The notes: a model not told the origin generated them from the letters alone. Numbered from the stretch's first letter, positions 17,419 to 26,410 are shown. The stretch: DNA of 64,000 bases from an uncultured Dorea sp. (GCA_910579925.1 CAJTVY010000001.1:62001-126000); one strand, 5' to 3'. A program made the numbers and translations.

Positions 17419-20174
17419 ATCATCGTAATCATATTCTCGTTCTGAAGCTTTTGTCCGCCAATAACATAAGCCCCCAGGATTGCCAGAAGCACCAGACCGG
17501 TATACCCGGTCAGAACCCCATATGGAGCGAACGGCAGATATTCCGGCAGAGAGATCTCCGAAAACGTAAGCAATACCGCCAACACCACTCCCTGGATGGG
17601 AAGGGAATAAAGCAAAGGCTTTAACCCAAGTGTCAGACCTTCCAGAAGCAGCAGTTTCCATAACTGCCGCGGCGAGAGCCCGACCGATTTCAGCATGGCA
17701 AATTCCTGCCTCCGCTGTCTCAGATTACCGGAAATACTTGCCCACACGTTGGAAAGTCCGATCACAGCCAGAAATGCCGTCAGAAATGTAATCACAAGAT
17801 TTATGACGTTCTGGGCATTCTGATTAAGTTCTGCCTTTTCCGCAAGATTAGTCAGATAATAGTCGCCGCTTCCATAATAGCTGGCAATCGTTTCTTCTAT
17901 CTTCCGGGTAGTCTCCTTGATTGCCGGGTAGTCTGGCAAGTCAGGGTCATCAGATGTATCATCCTGGTTATCTGTATCAGATCTTTTTTCCGAAGCGGCG
18001 TCAGAATTAACATCTTCGGCCCAGAATATCCCGTTTATTACCTGTGTAGAATTTTTCCTCCGCTGACAACAGGATTCTCCTAGTTTTAGCACATGCTCCA
18101 TGGGCATGACCATAGCCACTGTAAAGTTGGAAAGTCCTTGTATCCCCATGGGCAGTTCCGTCACTATGGCCCCCGTCTGGATCGTAAATTCAAAATCTCC
18201 TTCAATCTCATCCTGGTTTTTCTCGGTAAATGTCAGTTCCTGTCCCTCATGAAGTTTCAGCAGTTCTCTGTAAATAACGTTCCTTCGCGTGCTGTTTATA
18301 GGATCTTTGGTATAATTATAGACTAATGCCTTGTGAGGATCATCGAAATAAGGGGTGGGTGAGATCCCCATTTCTTTACAGTAATCCCGGAAACTTCCCT
18401 CTTCCAGTCCATAGATGACAGACTGAATCCGGTATTTTCCGTCCCGCTGAATGGGAGAATATTTTTTCTTAGCAATTATTTCATCAATGCCGCCCAGATG
18501 AGTATGAATCTCTTCTGAGACGTCATCCCGTTCAATCCAGACCGCGCAGGGCATAGAGTTTTGAATCATGGACCGGGAAACGCCTGGAACCATTGTAAGC
18601 TTCTGGATGGCTTGGGAATCCGGCGGGCGTCCGTTGCTGATGTTGAGGAAAATCTGCCCTTCCTCCGAAGGATTCGTGCGGAAAATATGGTCGTTTGCCT
18701 CGTTTACCGTTATGATATACTGGAACACTGTAAGCAGCAAAAATGACATGCACAAGGATAAGGTTGCCATCCGGTAAGAACGGCTTCTGGCGGAAATGGC
18801 GTTGGCAGCCAGCTCGCCTGTAATACCGGGAAAGTGAAGCTGCCGCCTGTCTTTTTTCCGCTTTTTTCCCGTCTGGTACAGAGTCCCTTCCTGCTTCAGG
18901 ATTTCAACGGGCAGCATTTTCGCAGCTTTTTTCGCCGGAATCCTTGCCGAGAGCCAGGCAGTCAGCAATGACAGGAAGACGGCTGGCAGGATAGCGGGAA
19001 GTCCAAAGGTCACCGCAATGTCCGGCGCCTCCCGTCCCAGGTCGTTGCTGGCGTTGATGAGCTGAAATAGTTTCAGAATCAGAAGCCATCCGGTAAAAAG
19101 TCCAAGGGGAAGGGGGAGGGCGGCCAGAAGGAGCGCTTCAGACTGGACGGTTTTCATGATCTGCTTCGGAGTAGCGCCGACTCCGGCAAGAGTGCCAAGC
19201 TGCATTAGTTTTTCATTGACGGACATGACGAAAGCGTTGTGGATTACCAGCACGAACACGCCTACCAGAAATGCCGTAAATAGCAGGAACATCAGCGGTA
19301 TGATAAGATCGCTTAAGTGAATGGGCAGTCCCTTAGCTGCGGGGGCAAAAATGCCATAGGCAGACAAAAGCCCGGTATTGTAACGCAGGGTATACTCGCC
19401 GTATTCATCCGCTTCATAGCCGATTGATCTGGCAAGAGCAGGCAGTTCCCGGTAGGTGCTCCTCATAGGTGAGAAACGCAGATAGACGGTAATCTCATCT
19501 TCGGGACGTATGGAGTTCTCGTTAAGTCCGGTCATGCCGGTATATGCAGGCACGGCCGACGAGGTGGCCACATCCATGACGCCGACGATGGTATAGGTCT
19601 TTGTTCCGGTCTGACAGAATGCTTCCCCTTCCCGGAAAAATTCTGTGTCCATGCAGACCTGTCCGTCATAGGTGCGCTGCCCCACAGGAAGGGTGAGTGT
19701 GTCGCCGATCTCTGTATCTGGATAGTCTTCAAAATATTGTTTGGACAGTACGATTTCCGTCTCGGAAGAAGGAATGCGTCCCTCTGTAACGCTGTCTTTT
19801 TCGGGCATGGAATCCCAGTATTCTTTATTTGCGCCACGGCAGATCAGATAGAGTCTTGGGTTGTCGTTTTCGCCGTCTGTGCCGCCGGTATCCAGCTTTG
19901 CAGTTTCCCATGTTCCCTTAATCAGAACGGCAGAAACAGAAGCATAGTTCTGAATCTTTGAAAGATCCCCGCCGCTGGCGCCGCCGAAGAGTTCCCCGTG
20001 CCAGTCCCCGTTATGCCATTTCTCTAAGACCACGGCATCCGTCCACATGGTATAGATCAGGCCGCAGAAACAGGACATCAGACTCGTCATAAGAAACAGT
20101 GCGGTCATGATGATCGCGGCGGAGCGTTTGTTCTGCCGCAGGGTATCCCATACATATTCACGTAATAGTTTCAT
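17400..20174 (-). CDS. ABC transporter permease of the MacB/FtsX type, fused two-domain form
   Basis: The 924-residue membrane protein has an N-terminal helix, a large extracytoplasmic domain (about residues 45-275), three helices with a LMQLGTLAGVGATPKQI block, a second long extracytoplasmic domain (about residues 510-770) and a final FtsX domain with FAMLKSVGLSPRQLWKLL. The duplicated FtsX layout with periplasm-like domains fits exporters or sensors of peptides and lipoproteins in Firmicutes. Its ATG overlaps the stop of the ATPase gene by 4 bases, so the two are coupled. The aspartate-rich stretch in the second domain is low complexity. The substrate is unknown; antimicrobial peptide resistance is one possibility. 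Confidence 0.87.
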   Translation of the reverse strand: MKLLREYVWDTLRQNKRSAAIIMTALFLMTSLMSCFCGLIYTMWTDAVVLEKWHNGDWHGELFGGASGGDLSKIQNYASVSAVLIKGTWETAKLDTGGTDGENDNPRLYLICRGANKEYWDSMPEKDSVTEGRIPSSETEIVLSKQYFEDYPDTEIGDTLTLPVGQRTYDGQVCMDTEFFREGEAFCQTGTKTYTIVGVMDVATSSAVPAYTGMTGLNENSIRPEDEITVYLRFSPMRSTYRELPALARSIGYEADEYGEYTLRYNTGLLSAYGIFAPAAKGLPIHLSDLIIPLMFLLFTAFLVGVFVLVIHNAFVMSVNEKLMQLGTLAGVGATPKQIMKTVQSEALLLAALPLPLGLFTGWLLILKLFQLINASNDLGREAPDIAVTFGLPAILPAVFLSLLTAWLSARIPAKKAAKMLPVEILKQEGTLYQTGKKRKKDRRQLHFPGITGELAANAISARSRSYRMATLSLCMSFLLLTVFQYIITVNEANDHIFRTNPSEEGQIFLNISNGRPPDSQAIQKLTMVPGVSRSMIQNSMPCAVWIERDDVSEEIHTHLGGIDEIIAKKKYSPIQRDGKYRIQSVIYGLEEGSFRDYCKEMGISPTPYFDDPHKALVYNYTKDPINSTRRNVIYRELLKLHEGQELTFTEKNQDEIEGDFEFTIQTGAIVTELPMGIQGLSNFTVAMVMPMEHVLKLGESCCQRRKNSTQVINGIFWAEDVNSDAASEKRSDTDNQDDTSDDPDLPDYPAIKETTRKIEETIASYYGSGDYYLTNLAEKAELNQNAQNVINLVITFLTAFLAVIGLSNVWASISGNLRQRRQEFAMLKSVGLSPRQLWKLLLLEGLTLGLKPLLYSLPIQGVVLAVLLTFSEISLPEYLPFAPYGVLTGYTGLVLLAILGAYVIGGQKLQNENMITMIRDGTL

Positions 20175-20854
20175 CGTTTTGTCACCTCGTCATCTATTAT
20201 TTTCCCATCCTCCAGGGTGACGATTCGATCCGCCTTTAAAGCAGTCTTTTCATCATGGGTAATCAGAAGCACGGTCTGTCCGTATTGATGGTTAGACAGA
20301 TGCAGAAGCTCTATGGTTTCATCCGCATTTTTCCGGTCCAGGTTGCCGGTGGGCTCGTCTGCCAGGAGAATGGCCGGCTGATAAATCAGGCTCCTGGCGA
20401 TGGCCACACGCTGCTGCTGTCCGCCGGAGAGTTCCCGCGGATAATGGGTGAGGCGGTCGGAAAGCCCCAGAGTCGCGACCAGTTTTTCAAACCGGGCTTC
20501 GTCCGGCTTTTCTCCGTCCAGGAGAACGGGAAGGAGGATGTTCTTTCGGACGTTCAGGGTCGGAATTAAATTATAGAACTGGTAGACAAGCCCTACCTTC
20601 CGGCGGCGGAAGATGGCAAGCTGTTCCAGAGTCAGAGTCGAGATGTCTGTGTCCTCGATATAGATACTGCCCTCTGTGGGCCGGTCTACGCCGCCCAGCA
20701 GATGTAGGAGCGTGGATTTTCCCGAACCGGAGGCTCCTACAACTGCAGTGAAGCTGCCCCTTTCAAGGGAAAGGGAGACGTGGTCAAGGGCGGTGATGAT
20801 TCCCTGGCCCTGGCCGTAGGTTTTCGTCAGATTGGTACATCGAAGTATGTCCAT
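20171..20854 (-). CDS. ABC transporter ATP-binding protein, MacB/LolD-like
   Basis: The protein of 227 residues carries the Walker A VVGASGSGKSTLLHLLGG, the Q-loop VYQFYNLIPTL, the signature LSGGQQQRVAIARSL and the Walker B ILLADEPTGNLD. These are the hallmark spacings of the MacB/LolD family that drives FtsX-type permeases. The ATG at 20854 is chosen because AAAGGA lies 11 bases before it and the family fold starts at once (MDILRCTNLTKTYG). An ATG at 20890 would add 12 polar residues. It is followed by the permease with a 4-base overlap. No two-component system is adjacent to control it. Confidence 0.93.
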   Translation of the reverse strand: MDILRCTNLTKTYGQGQGIITALDHVSLSLERGSFTAVVGASGSGKSTLLHLLGGVDRPTEGSIYIEDTDISTLTLEQLAIFRRRKVGLVYQFYNLIPTLNVRKNILLPVLLDGEKPDEARFEKLVATLGLSDRLTHYPRELSGGQQQRVAIARSLIYQPAILLADEPTGNLDRKNADETIELLHLSNHQYGQTVLLITHDEKTALKADRIVTLEDGKIIDDEVTKR

Positions 20855-20904
20855 GTTTTGTCGTATCCTTTCTTTTCGGTTTGATGACATGGTAACAGAC
20901 CAAT

Positions 20905-20921
20905 GTGACAGAAAAGTGACA
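20905..20921. promoter_or_regulatory. Tandem GTGACA repeats upstream of the ABC exporter
   Basis: GTGACA occurs at 20905-20910 and again at 20916-20921, 11 bases apart. One helical turn between direct half-sites is the usual pattern for OmpR-type response regulators. The pair lies about 50 bases upstream of the ATPase start. No binding protein is identified and the match could be chance. Confidence 0.3.
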
Positions 20922-20973
20922 TTTTGAAATTTAAATAATTTTAAAGAAATTTAAATATAATTAAGCTAATTTG

Positions 20974-21002
20974 TTGACACCTTACAGATATTTTGCTAAA
21001 AT
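20974..21002 (+). promoter_or_regulatory. SigA-type promoter of the LacI regulator gene, with upstream direct repeats
   Basis: TTGACA at 20974-20979 and TAAAAT at 20997-21002 are separated by 17 bases, close to the ideal vegetative promoter. Two copies of GAAATTTAAAT lie upstream at 20926-20936 and 20946-20956, exactly 20 bases apart. The same ten bases GAAATTTAAA recur near the transporter promoter at 24105-24114, so they may be regulator sites. The leader to the ATG at 21112 is about 100 bases. Confidence 0.7.
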
Positions 21003-21111
21003 ATGGTAAGATTTCCGGTTTCTCTGCCCTGATGGAGGAAGTCTGCCTGTCCATAGGGTATATAGGCTGAGAAAATTTGTAGAGAAAAGGCAATAAAAAG
21101 GTGTTATTAAT

Positions 21112-22137
21112 ATGAGTATATCAGCAAAGGAGCTGGCGGCGAAGATTCATCTGTCGCCGGCAACGGTTTCCATGGTGTTCAATAACAGGTCGGGCGTCAG
21201 CGAGGCAACAAAGAAGATTGTCCTGGAGGCTGCGAAAAAGTATGATTACGTCCCGTCAAAGACATCGGCCCTGGGAAAGTGGGCCATTCAATTAGTGATT
21301 TATCAGAAGCATGCCATGGTCGTATCAGATACACCCTTTTTTTTACAGGTGATTGAAGGAATTACCCAGGAATGCACAGAAAAGAACGGAATTGTGAATA
21401 TCAGTTATCTCACCGGTTCCTCGGATGTACAACAGCAGATTAAGAATCTTAGTTCCATGTCCGTGGACGGCATGATTCTGCTGGCAACAGAGATGAGCAG
21501 AGAGGATTTTAACATTTTACAGGGGCTGGAAGTTCCTGTGGTTGTCCTGGACTGCTATTATGACGACCTGGACTATGACTGTATCGTGATCAATAACAGC
21601 CAGGGGGCTTACTGCGCTACGGATTATCTGGTCAGAATGGGCCACCGCAGGATCGGCTATCTGCATTCCTCGGTTTCCATCAGTAATTTTGCGGAGCGTG
21701 CGGCAGGATACCAGAAGGCCCTGGAGGCATATGGAATTCCGATGGAGGAACGGTATCTGTTCCGCCTGTCGTCTATGTCGGCCCAGGGTTATCAGGATAT
21801 GGTACGAATTCTGGAGCAGAAGCCGGAACTGGCGGAGGCATATTTTGCAGATAATGATATTATTGCAGCAGCGGCCATGAAGGCGTTTCGGGAATATGGG
21901 TACAGGGTTCCCGAGGATATCTCTATCATGGGATTTGACGATATGCCTTTGTGCGACATCATGAATCCGCCCCTTTCCACCATGCGGGTGGATAAACGGC
22001 AGTTAGGCCGTACGGCGGTTGAATGCCTGCTGACCCGGATGAACGGGGCGAAGCATGGAAAGATGAAGATTGCCCTTCAGACCGATCTGGTGTGCAGGGA
22101 AAGCGTGCTGGATGTGAGAGAAGGTCAAAGAAGCTAG
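21112..22137 (+). CDS. LacI-family transcriptional regulator of the sugar locus
   Basis: The first 60 residues are the LacI helix-turn-helix: SAKELAAKIHLSPATVSMVFNNRSGVS, then TKKIVLEAAKKYDYVP. The hinge-like segment that follows is unusual, because the typical AR-x-LA-x-x hinge is weakly preserved. The remaining 280 residues are a periplasmic-binding-protein-type sugar sensor with MGHRRIGYLHSS and MGFDDMPL. It probably represses or activates the divergent hydrolase and transporter units downstream, which is inferred from position. Its ligand is presumably the transported sugar. AAGGTG lies 10 bases before the ATG. Confidence 0.9.
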   Translation: MSISAKELAAKIHLSPATVSMVFNNRSGVSEATKKIVLEAAKKYDYVPSKTSALGKWAIQLVIYQKHAMVVSDTPFFLQVIEGITQECTEKNGIVNISYLTGSSDVQQQIKNLSSMSVDGMILLATEMSREDFNILQGLEVPVVVLDCYYDDLDYDCIVINNSQGAYCATDYLVRMGHRRIGYLHSSVSISNFAERAAGYQKALEAYGIPMEERYLFRLSSMSAQGYQDMVRILEQKPELAEAYFADNDIIAAAAMKAFREYGYRVPEDISIMGFDDMPLCDIMNPPLSTMRVDKRQLGRTAVECLLTRMNGAKHGKMKIALQTDLVCRESVLDVREGQRS

Positions 22138-22138
22138 A

Positions 22139-22194
22139 AAAGGCCGGGCCATAGGATAAGATAATGCGGGATTTCCTATGGTCCGGCCTTTTTT
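22139..22194 (+). terminator. Rho-independent terminator after the LacI gene
   Basis: AGGCCGGGCCATAGGA pairs with TCCTATGGTCCGGCCT, with one wobble, and is followed by a run of T residues at 22189-22194. It lies 3 bases past the regulator stop. It separates this gene from the convergent hydrolase that ends at 22216. Confidence 0.93.
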
Positions 22195-22215
22195 GTGTTC
22201 CTTTAAGATTTCTTG

Positions 22216-23778
22216 TTATTTGCCTGTCTGGTTTTCTTTTGCCGGCTCGTTCTGGTCTTTGGATTTCTTCAGACGGATACCGATATACTGGGAGCCGGGA
22301 AGTTTCAGTTCGTATTTTCCTTTGTGCCGTCCGGCCGGCGTCACGGTCATGTTCCAGGTATCAATGATCTCCGCATCATACCAGGTGTCGTCGTCAACAT
22401 AAATCTGACGAAAAGGCGGACGCCAGATGCTGAAATAGAGGAAGTAATACTCGCCCTCATAGGCGTCTTCCTCTGGCACTGCCACCTTGTCATCCCATTG
22501 AAAATGAAAATCATCCCTTACATTCCCCTCTTTTAGTCCGTGGCCAGGCACATCCTTTAAAAACTCCATCATAAACCGGAAGCGAGGTGCGCACAGTCCT
22601 TTGAGTCTGCCGCCATGGCACCACCAGATAATATTATTTTCACTTAAGAAAGTTTCCCCGTGTCCGCAGTATCCGCCCCGGATCAGGGCCTCCCAGGCGC
22701 GTCGCGTCAGTTCCTCCGCAGTAAAATTGCCCCAGCAGTGGGGAAAGTCCCCTTCATAGCCCACCTCGTCCCAGACCACGGGCTTGCCATAAATTTTCCG
22801 GAGTTCAGATGTGGTCTCCGTAGTCTTGTAGTGGTCGCAGCGCTGACAGCTGCAATGGGTGATCCATGGTTTCGAGTAATCATAAAAGGTCTCGCAGTTA
22901 TGGATGGAGCGCAGATGCCCATAAGGATCGCTGGCAGTAAGGACGGCGGCCATCTGTTCCCAGTCCTTGACAGACAGGTGGCCGAGAAGTTCGTATTCAT
23001 TGGCAAGCGCCCACCATACGTTGCGGTAGGCGCCGTACCGGGCAGTCATATACCGGATATAGCGCAGATTGTCTTCCATGGGCATCTGGGAGAATCCCCA
23101 GCGGTCATAGGCATGGAAGAGAATCAGGTCAGCCTCTATCCCCAGTTCCATCAGCCGCTTTACGGCTTTGTCGTGAATCTGAAAAAAGGCAGGGTTGAAA
23201 CGGGTAAAGTCCCAGCTGTTTCCAGGGGGATTGCCGTTATACTGGCTGAAGTTTTCCCTCGTCATTGCGCTGGTATCGACAGGCGTTCCTTCGAAAGGAA
23301 AAGCTGCCGGGTCGTGAAGACAGAAATCATAATGTTTCGGCATAATGCAGAAACGAATCTTGTTAAAATACCCCTTTTTTAGTTCCGCAAAGGTTTCTTC
23401 TACGACGGAGTCTTTCTGCAGATCAAAGGTATAGCATGTCGTCCCGAGGGAATAGTGGGGCGTGCCGTCTGCGTAGGCAAGCTGATACTGTCTGTACACG
23501 TTTACGGGGCCATGGTTATTCCCCGAAGGGGCTTCGGCGGTGAAGACTCCGGTATGGACTTCCTTAGAGAATGTACCGGAAATCTGGTAATGGTACTCTC
23601 CTTCATAAGACGGCATGAAACGGATTCTGTAGATACCGTCTCCGTCATAGAAGCCGTCTACGGTCAGTGATTCTTTCTCATGGGTAAAGACGCCGTGTAT
23701 TTCATAATCGACAAAAGGATTTCCGTCACTTTTCCCGTTGAACGATTGTTCAAAAATACCCCACTTTTCAATTAACAT
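22216..23778 (-). CDS. Cytoplasmic DUF5060-type glycoside hydrolase, copy 1
   Basis: The protein (520 residues) has no signal peptide. Residues 1-80 form the DUF5060 beta-sandwich (VEK/IEKWGIFE...GNPFVDYE, VDGFYDGDG, RFMPSYEGEYHY). A TIM-barrel region of the DUF4038/GH140-like clan follows, with NKIRFCIMPKHYDF, HAYDRWGFS, WWALANEYE, WDEVGYEGD and GHGETFLS, which supply candidate catalytic acidic residues. A C-terminal DUF5605-like sandwich ends the protein. The second copy at 28166-29707 shares these blocks throughout. AAGGAGGTC precedes the ATG. It would hydrolyse an imported oligosaccharide or glycoside; a role on apiose-containing substrates is inferred from clan and neighbours. Confidence 0.82.
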   Translation of the reverse strand: MLIEKWGIFEQSFNGKSDGNPFVDYEIHGVFTHEKESLTVDGFYDGDGIYRIRFMPSYEGEYHYQISGTFSKEVHTGVFTAEAPSGNNHGPVNVYRQYQLAYADGTPHYSLGTTCYTFDLQKDSVVEETFAELKKGYFNKIRFCIMPKHYDFCLHDPAAFPFEGTPVDTSAMTRENFSQYNGNPPGNSWDFTRFNPAFFQIHDKAVKRLMELGIEADLILFHAYDRWGFSQMPMEDNLRYIRYMTARYGAYRNVWWALANEYELLGHLSVKDWEQMAAVLTASDPYGHLRSIHNCETFYDYSKPWITHCSCQRCDHYKTTETTSELRKIYGKPVVWDEVGYEGDFPHCWGNFTAEELTRRAWEALIRGGYCGHGETFLSENNIIWWCHGGRLKGLCAPRFRFMMEFLKDVPGHGLKEGNVRDDFHFQWDDKVAVPEEDAYEGEYYFLYFSIWRPPFRQIYVDDDTWYDAEIIDTWNMTVTPAGRHKGKYELKLPGSQYIGIRLKKSKDQNEPAKENQTGK

Positions 23779-23838
23779 AAAAGACCTCCTTTAATTTGGG
23801 TTTGAATTATAAACTTGAATTTTAATTGCATATTTTAA

Positions 23839-23868
23839 ATTTTACAGAAGCAGGCATAGCTGTGTCAA
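23839..23868 (-). promoter_or_regulatory. SigA-type promoter of hydrolase copy 1
   Basis: On the - strand TTGACA (23868-23863) and TAAAAT (23844-23839) are 18 bases apart. The start of transcription would fall near 23830, leaving a leader of about 50 bases. That leader contains GTTTGAATTATA (on + at 23800-23811), whose exact inverse lies by the facing transporter promoter. Confidence 0.7.
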
Positions 23869-24053
23869 GCAAAAGACGACTGTCAAATTCAACAAAAAAT
23901 AAAGAGGCTGTCGTATGAAAAATAAATTTAAAATGATTTAAAAACCTCGGAAATAAAAGGGATTAGGAAAATATTGGAAGAGGTTTCTAAGGCGATGTGA
24001 AAGGAATGGTTTTGTAAATAATAACTAAATATTATTTAAAAATAGCAAAAGTA
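23869..24053. other. AT-rich intergenic spacer between divergent promoters
   Basis: This is the middle of the 370-base gap between hydrolase copy 1 and the transporter operon. It is AT-rich and carries no open frame with a ribosome site. I see no terminator or structured RNA in it. Confidence 0.6.
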
Positions 24054-24082
24054 TTGACATATATTACTTGAACATTTAAAAT
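24054..24082 (+). promoter_or_regulatory. SigA-type promoter of the sugar transport and catabolism operon
   Basis: TTGACA at 24054-24059 and TAAAAT at 24077-24082 are 17 bases apart. It drives the genes from 24149 onward. The sequence just after the -10 box is packed with repeats that could bind the LacI regulator. Confidence 0.75.
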
Positions 24083-24120
24083 ATAATTCAAACAAATTTC
24101 AAAAGAAATTTAAAAACGTT
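24082..24120. promoter_or_regulatory. Candidate operator cluster at the transporter promoter
   Basis: Three elements overlap the transcription start. TATAATTCAAAC at 24082-24093 is the exact inverse of 23800-23811 by the divergent promoter. The palindrome AAATTTC-AAAA-GAAATTT spans 24094-24111. AACGTT at 24115-24120 has the central CG typical of LacI-family operators. Which of them, if any, is used cannot be told by eye in such AT-rich DNA. Confidence 0.4.
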
Positions 24121-24148
24121 CATATAAACGATAAAAGGGAAAGAATTT

Positions 24149-24874
24149 ATGAAGAAGAAAGGACGTCAGGAGAGGGATCAGGACAGAGATATGATATATC
24201 AGAAATGGCCCGGGCTTTCGCTGGCAGAGAAAGGAAAGTACATTGCTTCTTATTATGGCCTGGCAATCGGGGCGGCAATATTTGCAGTCGTCGTTATTGC
24301 TTTTCTGGTCAGTGATATCTGTAAGGTCAAAGAGGAAGATGTTTTTTCTGTCATGGTGACTGACTTGGAACTGCCAGAGGAGACTTTAGGGAGGATGGAG
24401 CAGGAACTATCGGAAGTGCTGGGTGTTTCTGACGGAGACGGGAGATGCCGTATTGAAGCTGGATATTCCGGCAGCGCTAATATGCAGAGCGAGGCAACGG
24501 TTTCAGCTTATCTGCGTTCGGGAAGGGTTGACGTACTCATTGTGCCGGAGGAGAAATTTAACAGATATGCTTCTGCCGGGTATCTGTCGTCTCTTGAGGA
24601 ATGCGGGCTTATAGAATGGGAACGCGCTTATGACAAAGAAAATTTGTTTTATGCAGAGACTGTGGATTACAGTGACGGCGGGGCGGTCAGAGAACTTCCT
24701 TTTCGCCCCCATGAGGCGACGAAGGACAGTGAGTGCTATGGGATTTATTTAAAGGATGGAATCTTTAGCGGTTATGTGGCAGGAGTGATGCGGAACTGTC
24801 CGAATTTAGAGAGAATCAGGATGGGAATGGAATGTTTACTGGACATAGATCCAGGGGAATATCAGGCGGAGTAA
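24149..24874 (+). CDS. Single-pass membrane protein of a sugar ABC operon, function unknown
   Basis: The protein has 241 residues: a charged cytoplasmic start of about 30 residues, one membrane helix at about residues 34-56 (YGLAIGAAIFAVVVIAFLV) and an acidic extracytoplasmic domain. The segment VDVLIVPEEKFNRYASAGYLSSLEE resembles part of a solute-binding-protein fold, so it may sense or help capture the substrate. I do not recognise a named family. It is the first gene after the operon promoter and lies 41 bases before the binding protein. Similar small membrane proteins accompany sugar ABC systems in Lachnospiraceae. Confidence 0.6.
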   Translation: MKKKGRQERDQDRDMIYQKWPGLSLAEKGKYIASYYGLAIGAAIFAVVVIAFLVSDICKVKEEDVFSVMVTDLELPEETLGRMEQELSEVLGVSDGDGRCRIEAGYSGSANMQSEATVSAYLRSGRVDVLIVPEEKFNRYASAGYLSSLEECGLIEWERAYDKENLFYAETVDYSDGGAVRELPFRPHEATKDSECYGIYLKDGIFSGYVAGVMRNCPNLERIRMGMECLLDIDPGEYQAE

Positions 24875-24915
24875 AGGCCTTGATATAAAAAACAACATGT
24901 AAGGAGGAGCAAAAA

Positions 24916-26289
24916 ATGAAAGGAAAATCAGTGAAAAAGTTTTTGTCAGCAGTTCTGGTCGGAACGATGGCGGCAAGCCTGCTTGCGGGCTGCGGCAGTT
25001 CTTCTGGGAGCGACGGCGGCTCGGATGACTCGGGAAGTTCCAAATCTGGCAAAGAAGCCGGCGACAGCGGGGTGGACCTGTCCGGAGTGGAAGGGATCGC
25101 AGATATTGGCTACGAGGGAGACCCCATAGAGCTGTCCTTCTGGTATCTGCAGACCAGGCAGGAAGGTACGGATGTATTGACAGAGGTCTTCAACAAGGCA
25201 AATCCGAACATTAATGTGACCGTATCCTATTATGACACGGATGGAATCAAAGACGCCTGCAAGACGGCGGCACAGTCCGGTTCCATGCCGAGTATGTGGT
25301 TTAACTGGGGCGGCGCTCTTGGCCAGTATTATGTGGACAATGGCGTAACCTACGATCTGACGGCCTATGGAGAAGAAAATGGCTGGGGAGACCTTTATAC
25401 CTCGGGCGCCATGAATCTTGTAACTCTGGGAGGACAGGTTTCCGGTATTCCTACGTCCTATAACGTCATCGGCGTTTATTACCGTACAGACCTCTTCGAA
25501 CAGTATAACCTGGAAGTGCCGAAAACTATCGAAGAATTTGAATCTGTCTGTGCAACCTTAAAGGAGAACGGCATTACTCCGATGGATGCGGCAGGACTGA
25601 ACGGATGGCATGTTATGCGCTGGATTGAGCAGTTTATCGAGTACGAGGCAGGCGCGGACACTCACGACAAGCTTCAGTCATTAAGTACAAGCTGGGACTG
25701 CGATGCAGTGAAAAAGGGCCTGGAAAGATATGAAAAATATTGTGAAGAAGGATACTTCCCGGATGGGTTTATCACAGCAAATCCAGACGATACTTACATG
25801 GCGTTCGGCATGGGGACGGCGGCCATGGATATCCAGGGACAATGGTATGACTCCGTGCTTCAGAATAACGAAGTAACCCTTGACAATGTAAGCTGGTTCC
25901 CATTCCCTAACGAGACGGGCAGAATGTCTGCATTTGCCGAAATGAATCAGTTTAACAAGGATTTGTCAGATGAAGAACTTGAGGCGGCTATTGCATACAC
26001 TAATTTCCTGTTCAGCAACGAGGCGGCAAAGATTTATCCGACATACTATAACCTGCCGCTGCCAAGAACGGATGCAGACCCGGTAGATCCGGCTGTGAAT
26101 CCGAACGTACAGGATATGCTGGATACTTCGTCTGAGAACGGAACGTTCACCATTACAGACCAGGCATTCCCAACCGAGGTTGCAGACGTTCTTTTCAATA
26201 ACCAGGATGCAATTGCAAATGGTGAGACAACACCTGAGGAGGCTGCTGCAGCAATCCAGAAGGCAATCGAATCCTATCAGTCTAAATAA
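24916..26289 (+). CDS. Sugar-binding lipoprotein of the ABC transporter (family 1 solute-binding protein)
   Basis: A lipoprotein signal peptide is evident: KKFLSAVLVGTMAASLLAGC, with Cys26 as the lipidated residue, followed by a Gly/Ser/Asp linker to about residue 55. The mature domain is a family 1 (MalE/MsmE-type) binding protein with IELSFWYLQTR, QSGSMPSMWFNWGGAL and VSGIPTSYNVIGVYYRTD. It is anchored to the outer face of the membrane and hands the sugar to the two permeases downstream. AAGGAGGAG precedes the ATG. A terminator just after the gene would keep it more abundant than the permeases. Confidence 0.92.
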   Translation: MKGKSVKKFLSAVLVGTMAASLLAGCGSSSGSDGGSDDSGSSKSGKEAGDSGVDLSGVEGIADIGYEGDPIELSFWYLQTRQEGTDVLTEVFNKANPNINVTVSYYDTDGIKDACKTAAQSGSMPSMWFNWGGALGQYYVDNGVTYDLTAYGEENGWGDLYTSGAMNLVTLGGQVSGIPTSYNVIGVYYRTDLFEQYNLEVPKTIEEFESVCATLKENGITPMDAAGLNGWHVMRWIEQFIEYEAGADTHDKLQSLSTSWDCDAVKKGLERYEKYCEEGYFPDGFITANPDDTYMAFGMGTAAMDIQGQWYDSVLQNNEVTLDNVSWFPFPNETGRMSAFAEMNQFNKDLSDEELEAAIAYTNFLFSNEAAKIYPTYYNLPLPRTDADPVDPAVNPNVQDMLDTSSENGTFTITDQAFPTEVADVLFNNQDAIANGETTPEEAAAAIQKAIESYQSK

Positions 26290-26314
26290 ACTTTGCATAG
26301 ACAGAAGTTGGTTT

Positions 26315-26354
26315 CCACCTGTGGGGCAGCAAACCACACAGGTGGAGTTTTTTT
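26315..26354 (+). terminator. Intra-operon terminator/attenuator after the binding protein
   Basis: CCACCTGTG at 26315-26323 pairs exactly with CACAGGTGG at 26337-26345, followed by seven T at 26348-26354. It lies between the binding-protein gene and the permeases. It should be partly read through, giving excess binding protein over membrane components, a common arrangement. Confidence 0.88.
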
Positions 26355-26410
26355 AGGAATGTAAGAGAAAAAACAGAGAAAAAGAAAAGAGAAGAGGAGG
26401 TTGACAGAGA

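Noticed and set aside
21334..21341. Eight T in a row in the LacI gene as a possible phase-variation tract
   Set aside because: The frame is intact and runs of eight T are common in AT-rich DNA. There is no sign of switching comparable to the G tracts.
22660..23382. A 240-codon + strand frame antisense to glycoside hydrolase copy 1
   Set aside because: It has no ribosome site or recognisable domain and is fully explained as a shadow of the hydrolase gene on the other strand.
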